64,000 nt of DNA from Lepisosteus oculatus (lineage: Eukaryota > Chordata > Actinopteri > Semionotiformes > Lepisosteidae). The DNA lies in the NCBI RefSeq assembly GCF_040954835.1, contig NC_090703.1, positions 19,667,444 to 19,731,443 on the forward strand, given 5' to 3'. Shown one piece after another: positions 1 to 13,539 of the stretch. The notes below the pieces were generated by a model. That model saw only the letters and a list, made by a program, of their open reading frames with translations, ran no database searches and had not been told where the DNA came from. The stretch's first letter is position 1; every line of letters starts with the position of its first letter. Position numbers and translations under genes: made by a program.

Positions 1-195
1 TCTCAATTTGTAACGCAGTTCTGTAGAGTTTCTGCATAAATTATGTCCTCTGCTTTGTGTTTGAATGTCAATTTCCACTTAATGTATCTACTGTAGTAGT
101 TATTCTTTGAAATGAAAATAAAATATCAGCAATATTTTTGCCTTTAATTACTCCCCCATATAGTCTAGATGTAACTGATTTTTACATTCTCTAGA

Positions 196-390
196 TGTTA
201 CTTTCATGAGAAACTTCTTTGGGCTCTGTGTTTTCCATGCATAGTTTATGTTCATGTTTACTGCATATAGTGCAACACTCAGCACTTCTCTGCATTAGGT
301 CTGTGATAGAAAATAAAAGGAGCATAAAAACGTGAGTAGGAATAAGATTAGAAATCTGTGAAGTGTGACAATGACAGGGGTTGAGGAAAT
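196..390 (-). repeat. Duplicated ~200-bp segment, copy 1
   Basis: About 88% identical by eye to 1896-2085. Both copies start TCTAGATGTTACTTTCATGAG and share the block GCATAAAAACGTG. Read on the minus strand both stay open with a similar peptide (ending ENTEPKEVSHESN here). Could be a local duplication or a dispersed repeat. Confidence 0.7.
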
Positions 391-1895
391 ACAGTATGAT
401 GTGTGACAGTATCGTGCACAAGCTGAACTTCCTTCATCATGTTATTATCCTGCCTTGTTTTCTCCAAGACAATGGGGTATGAATGATAAAATGTCAATGA
501 TAAAATGTCTTTTATCATAATGCCTGTCTTTCCTTGTTCAGCCATGTTGAAATATTTGTCCTTGGTAAATAAAACTGGTACCCAGGAACACATTCAAGTC
601 TGATCAGCATCTGATGCATCGGTATTCTGGAAAAAAGACCAAATGCAGAGCTTCTTTTATATTGGCTGCTGGTATACAAAGCTAAGCATTACTTCTCTCA
701 AGCTTTACTGGAGCTAGTTATTAGGTTTTCAGTTAATAAAAAGTATCTGATTTCTGTTACCACACCCTTCTGATCTGATATGATTTATCCAAAACAATTC
801 AGGTTTTATTCATGTTTATTATTCACGATGCCTACACCTCTGTAACAGATCCATAGTCCACTGGTGACAGAAACTGACATCTTTCTGCAGTAAAGCCAAC
901 CTGTCTAGTGCCTGGACCTGATTAAGAACATAGTTCAGCTCAACACTCAAACGGCATCTCCAGTTCTTCTTCAATTTTTCCTTCATCTGGCCTTTCAAGC
1001 TCTTATTCTGGCATCGTTATATCCTTAATACCCTATGCACTGTAGCTGCTCCCTGAAGGTTACTGAAAGACCCCTGTAAGCACAGTTCTATAAATCAATT
1101 GGTTCCACTCAGTTATAAAAGGCCATTGTTTTAGCTGAGTTCAATGAGTGTAACTGATCCTAACATCCCAACATTACTGCGAGATGATGATATATATGAC
1201 ATAATTTGTATTGAGGAAGTTGTCTGGCCTTTTTTGCTCTAGTATGAGGCTGCCAACCACATGATGATGGTATTTTGTTCACTTACTTTTCTGTGATAAT
1301 GACAAGATATATAGGGTTCAACAAACAAGAGTGATGACAAGGGTCATTACACAGTATGTACTGATTAGATAATGAACACTGAGTTCATGAATTTCTAAAA
1401 TTGTAAAGGTAATGATGCCTGAAATAAACTGGAGGCAACCTGCAGATTTCTATGAAGAGAATGGATATGCATATCCAAATCACAGTAATTCAGCTGGGGT
1501 AAGCAATGATAACAGCCAAACTCAGATAATAAAGACAACAACAGAACTAAACCTTATCAGGATCCATATTCATTTCTTGCCTGCAAAATGTCCATCTTGA
1601 GACCAAGAAGTGACCAATTATTTATTAACTTTCCTAGTAAGGTGAGACAACATAAAATAAAGTTTAAATGATTAAAAATATGGTTTCCAGGGTGCAGTCA
1701 TAGATCTTTATCTATATCACATGCCAATGTGACCAGATGGTAATCTAATGTGTTATCTGTGAACACGGAAATGAACAGTATCAGGAACACTAGAATCAGC
1801 TGATCTCAAGATCCATATTCACTTTGACCTTGATCTTTTCTTACGCTGTTTATATGAACTGACATTCTAGTCCATAGTTCTAGTTTACATTGTCT

Positions 1896-2085
1896 AGATG
1901 TTACTTTCATGAGAAACTTCTTCAGGCTCAGTGTTTTCCACGCATAGTGTATGTTTTTGTTTACTGCATATAGGGCAACACTCTGCACTTCTCTGCATTA
2001 GGTCTGATAGAGAGAATAAAAGGAGCATAAAAACGTGGGTAGGAATAAGTTTAGAAATCGGTGAAGTGTGACAATGACGGGGCTT
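1896..2085 (-). repeat. Duplicated ~200-bp segment, copy 2
   Basis: Partner of 196-390, 1.7 kb apart in the same orientation. The minus-strand peptide ends ENTEPEEVSHESN. No terminal inverted repeats or target duplication were found around either copy. Confidence 0.7.
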
Positions 2086-2351
2086 CAAGCTCATCATGCT
2101 AGAGTCAGTCCCAGTTCCTGTAGCATTACATAGGCTAGTACAAGAGGCTGCCCTGAAGGGGATACTAGTACTGTACATTACACAGTGCTCCCACCAAAGC
2201 TGGTGCTCATTCATACAGTTAAGTAGACATGGGAAAAAGCAACTTGCTCCAGTGTCCATGGGAGGGCCAATCCAATGTTATATCCATTTTCCAATTACTC
2301 TTAAAAGCACTACTTTACACTGCCCCCAGTTCCCTTCCTAATGTATTGTAC

Positions 2352-5300
2352 CTGGAATTCGTGATTTAGTTCAACGAGCTCCTCCAGCTCAGGAGAACCT
2401 GTATCTGGCCTCACCAGGCAGGAACAGAAAGATCTGCAGAAAGAAAATAATGCTTGAAACAAAATAAAAAAGCTACAATGAAACACCCAGAACACAGTTT
2501 TAGGTTTGATAAAAGCTTAAATGTATCTGTGTGATATGTATAATTTGTATTATGGGAACATGTCATAAGTGCTAGTATATGGTAGATGATGATTAAATAA
2601 ATTCACATGCCTGTTTTATATGTCTTTTATTTTTATATATAATTATGTGAAGACTTCTGTGCTGAAAGATCTTAAGGATCTATAATTTCATCTTCATAAT
2701 GTACTGAAGATGACTGCTCACTCATATACTAAGTTGCAAGACTTGAAAAATTACTTTGAAACATCAAAGATTAAAACATCACTGAAAACTGGCATGAGAT
2801 ATTGGAGAGAGAGCAAGTGTTGAATAGAAATTAAATGGAAACATTTTTAATATTGAGTAATTGATTTGCTGATCTATCATTAGTACTAGTTAAATTATTA
2901 ATTCAAAATAGAAGGGTTCATTATTGTACAGTATATACTGGATATTTGCAATATTTATGGAATCCTGTAAGCCGTAATTCAATAAAAAAGTATAAAACAT
3001 TTGAATATAAAAAATGGATTATACACTGCAAAAAAAATATGGTTGTACTTTAACAAATATGTACTAATAAATACTAGTGCTTCTAATAAAAATAGTGCAA
3101 TCATTCTTAGAAAACAATATTATCTTCATTATATAATGTACTACATATTACCTGAACATGACAGGATGGCTGTCAGGGACCTTAGCACATGAATGCATGC
3201 TGACACAAGATGCAATACCATGATAAACTTTATTGTGTGGATTCAAACGCAAAAATGTACAGAAACAACACTAGACTCCATCAACGGTCTAACTACCCTG
3301 TCTACCCTGGGGACATCTTATTACATTCACTACTGTACATCGCAACTATCCAACCTCAACAAAGTCATGAAGGGCTGTGGGTGCTACCACCATTGTACTG
3401 TAGATGTGCTCACACTTGTCCACTTGACTTAACCTAACCAACACCTGGTTACAGGTGCTCATAACCTGGGATCGCACCACAGATTTTTTGCCAGTGGGTA
3501 TAATAGCAGTCTCCAATGGCTAGCCCCTTGTACTGTCATCCCTGAGTCCAGCCAACTAGAGGCATCCTTTACAGTTTTGTTTGATACTGAAGACCCTCTA
3601 AAAACCTGTGTGCTCTGCTTCATTAAACTGAAATTTACCTCTGAAGCAAACATCCAATGCTCCCATCATTCACTTCCCGGAGGCCCTCCATGTCCAGGAC
3701 CTCAACTAAATTCACGATCATCCTGGGTATCTGAGAGGAAACAGAGTGCCAGAGACTCCATAAAAAATTAAATATTAAAAAACATTTAAAAATTAGATAT
3801 CTTAAGATGTCTAAAACCTGACAGGGTTTCACTTTGATATGATTATCACATACTGTAGGAGTCATACTGATGGGCAGGAAAGAAAATAACATTTCCCAGG
3901 ATATTGCATTTATCCATTTTAAGAGCGGCTGTCCCTTTAACATGGAGGAAGTTAAAAAGGAGATGTGTGTTTCAGGGGTGTAGCCAGAGGGGTGGAATTT
4001 GGCTCCCCAGCTGCCACCCTCTTTATGACATTACCAAACATCCCATATAGTCTTACGTTTACCAACAAAAGAAAACAATTACAATGTCTCTTAAATTTTT
4101 TAAAAGAATACAGTACATGTAGCCTATATTGTACATGCTTGGTGTCAGCAAATATGCAGCAGATCATTACAGATTGTTCCCATGCAGCTAAGTTGCGAGA
4201 TTTTGGCTTTGGCTTGCGTTGCAGTTCAGTCTTGCCAGCAGTGTAAAACAGGGGTTACCAGTAAAACTGGAGTAGAACACCTTTTAGTAATACATTATTA
4301 GTATTAGTTATATTTTAGAAGGGAAATAATGTCATTTAAAAATGCCATCAGCATAGCTGTTCCTGCCACCTCTCTGCCATCACAAATACAAAAATCTGGG
4401 CTACACCACTGATGCGTTTTAATTCTTCTTTTTTCTATGCAAACCTTTTTACCGAGGAACCTGCACCTCAAAAAAAAAAAACCTGAAATTGTTGAGTTTG
4501 CTATGTACTGGGAGTCTTATTCAGTCTCAATCCCCATAATGGACTCAGGATCTATTTCTGTTCATTCTTCCACTGTGTGCTATTTTATACATGTTTACAT
4601 GCTGCAACAAATCAGATGAGGTTATGTTACTAACTGGAAACTTGAACGGTCTGAAGTTCAAACTCTAACATTACTGGTGCCATGAATAGTTCAACTGAAC
4701 AATAACAATAACAGTGATAACGCCTTACTGTACCTCATTATACAGCATATCCAAGGCAACAGTCAAGTTATGAATGAAACTGTCCGCTGAATAAAGGGTC
4801 TGGAGAAGCAAAAAGAAAAAGTTCTAAGTGGTAAAACGCCTTTTAAAGAAAAACAGTCAATTGATACTGGTTTACAATGTTTTTTTAAATGTAGGTAATT
4901 CTTGTTTGTTCTGGGAAACTTTGCTAGTGTTTATAAGCTGAATGATTCAATTTGTTGCTAACATTGGAGAAGAAACATTAATCATAGTAATATAGCATAA
5001 TTCAGATTCTGGAAAACTCTTTGGAACAAGAGTCTACCTATAAATCCCACAAATATGTTACCACCAATCTGGAAAGTGCTATACTCTTTTGATCATATAA
5101 ATACCAAAAAAAAGATTCACAATAGTGAAATTAATTCATCCTGTCTTGCAAAGAGATGTGTGTTCTGTCATAAGGTTAAGCACTTGATTAATTGAGGTAT
5201 CAGATCGACACTTTCAATTAGATTTTGTTTTTTATTTTAAGTGAGAGAAGTGATTTGGGAATGTCTGAAGCATGAATCAATGGCTCAGACATCTTTAAAT

Positions 5301-8300
5301 AAGCAATGAACCTGCCTTACCGCATGACCAAAACAATATTGAAAATAATTGCATATACAGCATACGAATAAGAATAAAGTTCGCATGAAATCTCTATATC
5401 AGTAGGTGATTGAGATTCAACTACTTCTGTGTTTTGTGGTTTTTGTTTTTGGCTGCTTATCTACAGTATATATGTAATGTGTATGGTCATATAATTCTCT
5501 AGAAAATAAAGAACAAATTAAATCCTTCTTAAAGTAAATCCAAGAGGAAATTTTATTCATCCATTTCCATCAACCACTTTATTCTTATAGGGTTGCAGTG
5601 AGACAGAGCCTAACCTGTCAATACTAATGTAGGTCCTGGATGAGACACCAGTCCATCAGGGTTCACACACATATAAAAGGGATCATTTGGAGATACCAGT
5701 TAAGCTGGACAGTAGGTTTTCTTAACTGTGAGAGGAAACCATTGCAGCTGGAGAAAAGTCTAAGGAGACACTGGGAGACAATGCAGCCACTTCACCCACA
5801 TGAGATTTCAACACACCAGAAACGGTCGCTCAGCACAAGGAAAAACGATATTTACAACAGACTGAGCCAGGCCTACCTTATTTTTACAGTAGTCGCAGAT
5901 ATCATTATTTCCAATAAGAATGGTCAGTAGCTTCCAGTCTTCTTCAAAACTGAGTCCCTAAACAAATAAATCGTGTATTTTATGCTGCATGTTGTTGCCC
6001 AATTGCCCAACACTCAAGAAATCACCATTCATCTTCTATGGTAACTGCTTTAGATGCCACAAGGTGCACGAGGCCCAAATGTGTTTGTGTCTGATCTATT
6101 TTGTGCAAGGCATTTGTTACAGGTGTTTGATCTCCATATCAGTACTGTTTGTTTTGGTATGAAATGGCTCAATGTATGTATTTTAGAGAAACATATGCAA
6201 AATCTTCAATCCACTCAAAACCTAGGAAAGTAAAATTGCAGTTTGACAGTAGCTACATTATATTTCTTTGATGTATGCATATATTCCTGTGGCATATTTT
6301 CGTAAGGCACAGTTTGATAAGAACAGACACCTACAGTGTTATTACAAAATATGTTGTTAAGTCAGAGCTCACTTGCTATTCTTCAAAAAGAGTGACAGAT
6401 TTGACAGTTTTTAAAAAAATGCAATTTTGGGAAATGCAAGCCTGTCATTTCATTTTATTAAAAGAGTGATGATCAAATACAGAATGTTACAGTTTTTGTA
6501 CAGCATGTATTATTCCTCTACATGAAGAGAAAGGTACTGTATTAATCAATATTAAACCCATTGAACTGAGTATATTTGTACACAACAATCTTGAAGGAGC
6601 AACATGAGAGACAATTGTTCAAGTTCCACCAGACAGCTCAATTACGAGCACTGGGAAGGACCACGCACATGGGAAAGTGGTGTAGCTCAGGAAGCTACTG
6701 GGTTTTTTTCAGTCATGTTAATGTTGAATTAACCAAGGACAAAGTACATATTACTTACCGGGTAGTTTTTCAAAGTATCAATCAGGTGCCTAGTCTGTTG
6801 TGTAAATTCACTAGAAAAAGAATAATTATCATCATGAATATGTTAATTGCTAGGGAGATCTTCACCTTGAGTCATCGACCATTAATTAACTGCTACAGGT
6901 ATAATTAAATTGTTTAAACTGTGCGCATCTTCATAATTTGCAAAAGCACTGCGTTGATTAATTAAAAATGGAACAGTGAAGAGCTTAGTCATATCTGTTC
7001 TGCCTTTCATTCTTGCTCGTTTTTGTAAATCCCAGTCTGTACTAATGCATTTTACATTAATGAAGTGCAATATATCAGATTTACCACAGGATTTTACATT
7101 TATCAGTGGAAATTGTCCTGTTAATTTTAGTTAAAAATAAAGAGTCTTCTGGCCTTGGTAAAAGAGCCTTGAAAAGGCTAATAAGTTCAGAGCAGCAACT
7201 GATTAAAGGCTGTTTGTGGCCATTACATAGCAATTTTATATCACGACATGTCATAAAACCTGTTAATAGCACCATCCACATGGTCCATTTCTTTAGAACA
7301 GTTGTTATATAATACTTATAATACATGCTTATCAGAAACAAAGTCATTGAATCCCAGTATGTAATTGGCTAATTAACTTTGACTCTTGAGGAACAAACAT
7401 TAATCTATATGTTCTGTGTCAACGACTTCTGATGGAAGACAGATAGAAATGAAGTTCTGGAACACTCAAGTCAGAAAAGTCTGATGCTTTTTTCATACAG
7501 TCATCGGAGTCAGCAGCAATCTCCCTAGCCCCCCTTGTATCTTTTTCTAATGGCTTTAAATAGCTTGGCTTGAATCCGCATTCATTGAACTATGAGAAAT
7601 AAAACCAATCTGTCAATCATCTTTATGAGCAAGGCAGGGTGAATGGTCGCCAAGGAAACCTGAATACAAACAACAGATTTTCATCTCAGCACACAGGGTG
7701 GGCACTCGGCCTTGGCTCCAAGTCCCAGATTAGCCACCCTTGCACCCTTGTCTGCTATACGCTCGCTTACTATGTGTTGTGTCCTGTGACTGCCAGGTTG
7801 AACCCAGTTTCCTTCAGTGTGGCAGGCTTTCCATTCACAGTCCTTTTAAGGGCTGGTGCAATGACATTGGGGTTGAAGAGTTTGACAATGTCTGCAAAAG
7901 TACAATATACAGACAGAGTACAAGTCACATACAGCGGGTGGAGATAAGGATGGCTATTCAGAAACCTCTGTTTAGATTTGACTTTTTTTTTTTTAGTGCA
8001 ACCAAAGCCAACATCTCCATTTTACAATCGAATGTACGCCCAGGGAAAATTACAATAAAAGCTCTTTGGAGAGAAGTGACAAGACTGAACTTCATCACAG
8101 CATGTTTCTGCAGTAATACACTTGTTTGGGACTGTTAAGACAACAGGGAAGCTACAAAAAAAAGTTTTTAAAATTGTATTATATTCATTTTGCTTAACAG
8201 AAAAATAATTTTGCTTTAAATGTTGAGAGGAATAAAACAAATGAGCTTACTTGCCAGGGTGATGACATCTTGGTAAGTCCCATATCCCCCAATACTGAAA

Positions 8301-11300
8301 GACAACAAATGAACAGTAAGTACACAAGTCTGAAAAGACATTTCCCCAAAAGTGTTTTAATTATGATGCAGCTAAGCTGTGCACTATTTTTGAAGATAAT
8401 GCCACTTTTTATCTATGAAAAAAAAAAAGGACCAACTACATCCTCAATGATAGCATACTTTATCAACTGTGAAGTGTGCTGTTTTTCTGGCTTGTTTTCA
8501 CATTATATATTTTTGTTTAGCATACGTCATTGCATTTCACCTTAATTATACTGGCCATAATGTCATTTATTCTTTTGCTTTTATTGGAATCAGTAAGTAG
8601 TTACACTTAACAGAAATTTTGCATTTACATTACACTTTGCTCCATATAAAGGTGTCTGCCAACCAAATACTGTAAATAATAATTGACTGCAGAAGAGGTA
8701 AAATGCAGTAACCTAATTCACAAAATGGCAGTCAGGATTCTACTGCATAGGGCGCAACATTTTGTAACTAAAATAAAAAGGCAATGTTCAAAACAAAATG
8801 AAATCTTGAACCAAGAGCCTATTATAAGCATTTAAAAACACACATACTAAGAGAAAAACTGAAGTGCCACAATTTTAGGTGTTGGTTATTAGAAGATAAA
8901 AAGTATTTGTCAATTAAAGCCTTGATACCTCCATGAAACTTGCCGATATTCGTTTGGTATTCCTAGGATACTTGATGCATTTGCACCTATTGCAGTCTAA
9001 AAAGAACAACAAATTAGAATAATGAAAACAAAAAAATCTGCATTACAACATATTTACAATAGATTAAAGAAAGAAGAAAATATTTGGTTTTACTTTCTAG
9101 CACAGAATGAACCTTTACTTCTTTGCAGCTGGAACACTGACACAGATTCCTTCTCTATTTCACCTTATTATTCTATTAATATTCATAAAGCAAATGGCAC
9201 AATTTAATTTGATTTTTTAGAATATATGTCAAGGAATACGGGGGTAGAAAAATGGGGGGTGATTTGCAACATTCCTTTATCTTGAAAAACCAAAGATGAG
9301 GTGAAAAGGGTATTTTTATAAGTGAGGAAAAAAAATGTAAACCTCAGAGACTGAAAGTTTCTCAGATTTAATGCAATGTCCAAAAAAGACACCTGTTTCC
9401 CTATTTTTGGCATTACAAATGAAAACTGAACTCACTGTCAGTGAATCCCCCAGAGCAGCAATAACTTTGATGTCTGCTGGCTTCACACGCTGAACTGCAA
9501 CAAATCACAAATTCTTCCGATGAGTAGTGTTAGTGAGCAAATTAAAATGCATTGAATTTAAAAGGCTATCAGAGATTGCTTTTTCATGGTTCATTTTTTA
9601 TTCTCTGTGTTACATGAAATATATTTGAAAAGCCTTTCAACTGATAAAGTGATTTATGTTTTAAACGTTTTGTGTATCCATTTTAATTTAAGTAGGACAA
9701 ACAAAACTTGAAAGACCTTTTATGATTCAGTCTAGTAACTCAGTAATACATTTGACTAGGCATCATTTATAACTGTGCTCGGAGGAAAACGGGAGTGAAA
9801 TAGAGGAGTTGATTATAACCAAATAAAAACGGGTTTAGGACTTCCTTGCAAACATTTTCTAACTGCTTCTTCCCAATCCGGGCAGCGGGGGAGCTGGACA
9901 CCCTGGACGGGACACACATCAGGATACTGGGCAGGTCCGTCACAGATGTGTGCACTCTAGCCAATGAACCTACCTGTATGTCTATGTACTTTAGGAGGAA
10001 ACCCCCACAAACACGGGGAGAACATTCAAACCCTACACAGATAGCATCTCAGTAACTGAACCCAGGGCCCCAACTCTGCAAGGCAGCAATGCTAACACTG
10101 TGCCCACCCTAGTTCAGAAACAGATTAGCCTTTGGATGTCTATGAGGATTACACATTAAACTAATATGCCCAGGTATGCGTGTGTTCCACTGTACAAGCT
10201 TATTGCATGTCCATCCACAGTTTATAATGGCCTTACTGCTCTGAAATTTAAATGAAAAACTATTACCATTTTCAGAAAGGTGGTTCTGATATGTTAAGCA
10301 TTACTCTCTTTTGAATCACTTGACTAATGTTAAAGCAAGCTTAGAAGCCAAATCACTGCCATGCCAGTGTTAATCTTTGCACGAAAGATGAAAACAACAT
10401 TTGCGCATTTCATTTCTCTTACCAGAGGTGGGAACGCTCGGTGAGGGGCTCATGTCTGGACACCGGAAAAGGGGATGCTTATAATTCTGGGGCCTTATTT
10501 TCTCTGGAAACTCCTGAGTAAGAGACCACAAAGGACAAGAAAGACTGAATCAAACATCAAAAAAGCTTGCAACCAAGAGTATTATTCCAAATATATTAGA
10601 AGTAAACAATCGTTTTAAAATCTGTTACATAGGTTTTACCTATTGCACATAAATTACATGACAGTGTCATTTATCAATGCCTAATCTAGAAAAATACTTT
10701 CAATACAGTTTCATCAGGTATGGGAATTATCAGAGCAAAACATCCTTTTCTATTTATCAAACTTTTTATGATGCAAAATCTATTATTAAAGGAAATGTTT
10801 TTTCACTTTGAAAGGATGTTGTAATTTAGCAAACAGTAAAATGAGACTACAGTGCAGAGAAAAGGTTTCTGTAGCCCCTATTAGAACTTTGGTAATTAAT
10901 TAAGAGTACAGGCAGTCCGTGTAGGAAGTCATCTGAACATTTTGATCACTAATTGTAAATGCATGAAATAGTGTGTGGAAAAAAAAATGGTCCTGAAGCA
11001 GTGAATGAATTTGCTGGTTTCAAAGTGATCACAATTTGAAAGAAATTGGGGGTGATATTTATCCATTTGTATTTTGTATCTATTTGCATTTGCTTTTATT
11101 GTTTTTATGGGTTATAAGTAAATTAAATGTATATACCTGTATATTGGGAATGTACCTCAAACTAATTACATTAATCCTTATGGATATTTTTTCCCTTTTC
11201 TAAGTGTTTTCACTATAAATTGTATTATTTAAGAACATAACCTGGTCTTTTAACAATACACTCTGTACCCAATTTAGTTAGCTACAAGTGAAATACGCAA

Positions 11301-13393
11301 TCTAATTTATAGTACCTAATTTATATGGGAGTTGCATAAAAGTTGCATGGGGCAAAGTTTATGCTCTTATGGTACCAAGCCCTGCATATTTACATTGTTC
11401 TTTATGTTTTTTCACTATTCCTCACAACTTTCTGGTCCCTAAGCTGGAGTTGATGCTGTTGATGTCTGGGGAGGATTACAAAATAATTTCTAAACATGTG
11501 GAGATCTATCCACCTGCTATCAAACAGTCTACAGATAGAAAATACTCAAGATCTCCTCAAGAGCAACTCAGAAAGTCTTCCAGTTACAAAAAAAAAACTC
11601 CAGAGTAACATCTAATGATCTCCAGGCCTCTCTAGCTACAGCTAATGTCACTGTTCATGCTTCAGTCGTCAGGAAAAGAATGTTTGCATGTGAGCATAAC
11701 CAACAAAGACTAAACCATTGTGTAAAAGGAACACTGCCACTCATCTCAGGTTTACCAAAGACCACCCGGACAATCCTGAGAAGTAGTAGAAGTTTCTCTG
11801 GAACGACAGGTCTGGAGTTCTTCTTAGCACTGAAACTCCCTTACAGATTAAGTCTGTGTACCTGAGCTAGAGACTCCTCGCTGTACCCTTTCAGGCCATC
11901 CTCATACTTCTTCATCCAGTTGCTCCCTTGGAGAAATGAGATGCATTCTTAAAATTTACATTTAGACCCATTCTACTCACCCCCAATCATAGCCATTCAA
12001 TGCAATTCTTTATCAGATCAAATCACTTTATTAGCCATATGCAATTCCTTGCATTAGGAATTTGTCTTTTCACATACCCCAGCTTGCTCTCCATGAGACA
12101 CACAGACAGGAAGAGAAGCTTGGGGTCAGAGCACAGGGCCAGCCATTGTACAGTACCACGGGAAGAATTGGGGTGAAGGGGCCTTGCTCAGGGGCCCAAC
12201 AGAGTAGGATTCTTCTGCCAGCCACAGGATTTGAACTGGCAACCTTCCAGCCACAGGCGCAGATCCTTAGCCACAGTGCCACCAGTGGAGACGGATACAA
12301 GCTGTTATCCTCCAGCAATGCACTTTTCAGTTTGGATTTTGAAGGACGTGTCTGGTGCTAGATATTTCAACAAATCCATCTAGGTCAGTCATCTCCAACA
12401 CCTGCTCCAACACCACAGTACAGATTCCCTGTTCCCATTCTTTGAACCCCTCGTCAGAAGGTCTGCATTCCTGTCTAGCTATTGGTCGCTTAAGTGAGCT
12501 TTCAAACTGAATTAAAAAACTGTTACATTTAAACCTGGCCAAGGGTTTCATCTATTGGAAAGTATGATAATCTATGTTGCTTATTAAAATTAATAAGCAG
12601 AGAGCCCACAATAATCAAAATATTAGGTCCATCATGTAACTGGGAGCTCAGCTGGTGAAATATCTAGCAGGGCTGGAGGTCATGAGTCTGAAGCCCTTAT
12701 AGGGAAATTAAAAACACAACAGCTTAACACCAGGAAATAAGTCAAATCAGTCACTGACTCAGTAAAATTCTAAGAAGCTCAGATGGGATGAAAAATATAA
12801 GTCATTCCATCCAAAGCCAGCATCGTCCTCACAGAGTGATTGCATCACAATAATAACACTCAGTTGCCAAACACCACCGTTCTTAAAAAGGGTGAACGGC
12901 TGAAAAGACAGCCTTTATTTTTCACGTTATAAGGCATAATTACCATATCATGGTTAGAAATTAACGCCTTGTCAAAGAGCCAAGCACAAAAAAACAATTC
13001 AGAAACAGAAATGTTTTCTCTAATTCGACAGTCTAGCCAATCTTAAGTTAAATTAATTTTGTGACCCCAACATATAAGAATTAACATTTCACAAATCATC
13101 GTATTTCTCTTTATAATTTTGTTCATTTTTTATGTTTGATGTACAGCAGTGAATTAAGATCTTAAAAGTTCAAAATCGAGTTTAATTATTAGTGATGATA
13201 CAGTAATTACTTCTCAGGAAACATCTGCCATGTCTGACTTTGTACTTTAAGAGCAGGTACGAATTGTGAAGAATCAGTCTCCAGTAAAACCATGCTGTTG
13301 TTATCATTTTGTTCAGCTGCTTTCATAGCTCATACCTTGAACGGAGGACGAACACACAACACATACAGCCAGGAGAAGAGAGAGGTGCCTCAT
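2352..13393 (-). CDS. Secreted single-repeat phospholipase B1-like GDSL lipase (3' end outside window)
   Basis: Predicted secreted or ectoenzyme lipase of the PLB1 (GDSL/SGNH) family, which hydrolyses acyl esters of phospholipids. Twelve coding exons, 5' to 3': 13336-13393, 11862-11926, 10423-10513, 9436-9494, 8929-8996, 8251-8294, 7771-7891, 6759-6810, 5877-5957, 4734-4799, 3639-3730, 2352-2433. All have GT-AG borders and phases join to 293 codons. The start was chosen because the first 19 codons form a signal peptide (MRHLSLLLAVCVVCSSSVQ). KPADIKVIAALGDSLT (to residue 91) is block I with the nucleophilic serine at about 89; IGNNDICDYC (about 201-210) is block III (GxND). Only one short linker separates signal and lipase unit, unlike the four-repeat mammalian PLB1. 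After GDSLT comes TAIGAN, not the usual TAGNG, as in the least conserved PLB1 repeat. The exon with the catalytic Asp/His was not found and should lie left of base 1. Family call is firm, orthology is not. Confidence 0.88.
3973..4411. mobile_element. Non-autonomous hAT-like MITE
   Basis: A 439-bp element inside a phospholipase-gene intron with terminal inverted repeats: CAGGGGTGTAGCCAGA at the left and, reverse-complemented, CAGTGGTGTAGCCCAGA at the right. The CAG start and imperfect 8-bp flanking repeats (GTGTGTTT and ATGCGTTT, 6 of 8 matching) are typical of hAT elements. It has no coding capacity. Confidence 0.6.
5558..5830 (-). repeat. Diverged SINE with L2-like tail
   Basis: Reverse-complement orientation of the common fish element with blocks such as GACTGGTGTC and GGAAACC. 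Fragments like GAGACACCAGTCCATCAGGG and AGAGGAAACC are seen, heavily mutated. It overlaps no coding exon; exon 9 of the lipase gene starts at 5877. Confidence 0.5.
9905..10112 (-). repeat. SINE with L2-like tail, reverse orientation
   Basis: Contains CCAATGAACCTACC, AGGAGGAAACCCCCACAAAC and ACGGGGAGAAC, the reverse complement of the shared 'gttctccccgtg...gggtttcctcc...ggtaggttcattgg' block of this repeat family. Confidence 0.6.
12016..12290 (-). mobile_element. tRNA-derived SINE, copy 1
   Basis: Same family as 32696-32968, 48570-48868 and 54208-54486, here in reverse. Diagnostic body blocks: CTCCATGAGACACACAGACAGG, AGAGAAGCTTGGGGTCAGAG and CAGGGCCAGCCAT. The tRNA-like head (reverse complement near 12230-12290) keeps box-B-like GTTCAAATCC, and the tail resembles AAAGTGATTTGATCTGAT. 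Confidence 0.8.
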
Positions 13394-13462
13394 GGTCGAC
13401 ACTGCAAACAAGGAAGGCTACTGCTTGGGTCTGCAGACTAGCTCTGAGACAGAGCCGCAGGC

Positions 13463-13468
13463 TTTATA
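13463..13468 (-). promoter_or_regulatory. TATA box of the phospholipase B-like gene
   Basis: Read on the minus strand this is TATAAA, 70 bp upstream of the predicted start codon at 13393, so a start site near 13435 would leave a 5' UTR of about 40 bases. An AGATAAGG (GATA-type) motif lies just upstream at about 13483-13490. The placement supports the chosen first exon. Promoter activity is inferred from position only. Confidence 0.5.
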
Positions 13469-13539
13469 CTGTGACAACAACACCTTATCTCTTTTTTCTT
13501 GATAACTACGTGACAGAAGTTCATATGGCTTATTAAGAA

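Larger units (their letters stand above)
1..2351. other. Left-edge stretch with no recognised exon
   Basis: This should be the last intron(s) or 3' part of the phospholipase B-like gene. I looked for the exon carrying the conserved SGRYDTREDF-type and PDCFH-type segments of the family on the minus strand and did not find it. The stretch contains a duplicated segment of about 200 bp (see the two repeat entries) and otherwise AT-rich sequence. Confidence 0.4.

Noticed and set aside
7761-7775. Apparent stop codon (TAG) in the lipase exon after VTGHNT
   Set aside because: The TAG spans a good splice donor (CATA then GTAAGC); the exon ends before it and the next exon joins in phase, so the gene is not broken here.
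12070-12361. Open frames on both strands near 12.1-12.3 kb
   Set aside because: They coincide with a tRNA-derived SINE and carry no gene similarity.
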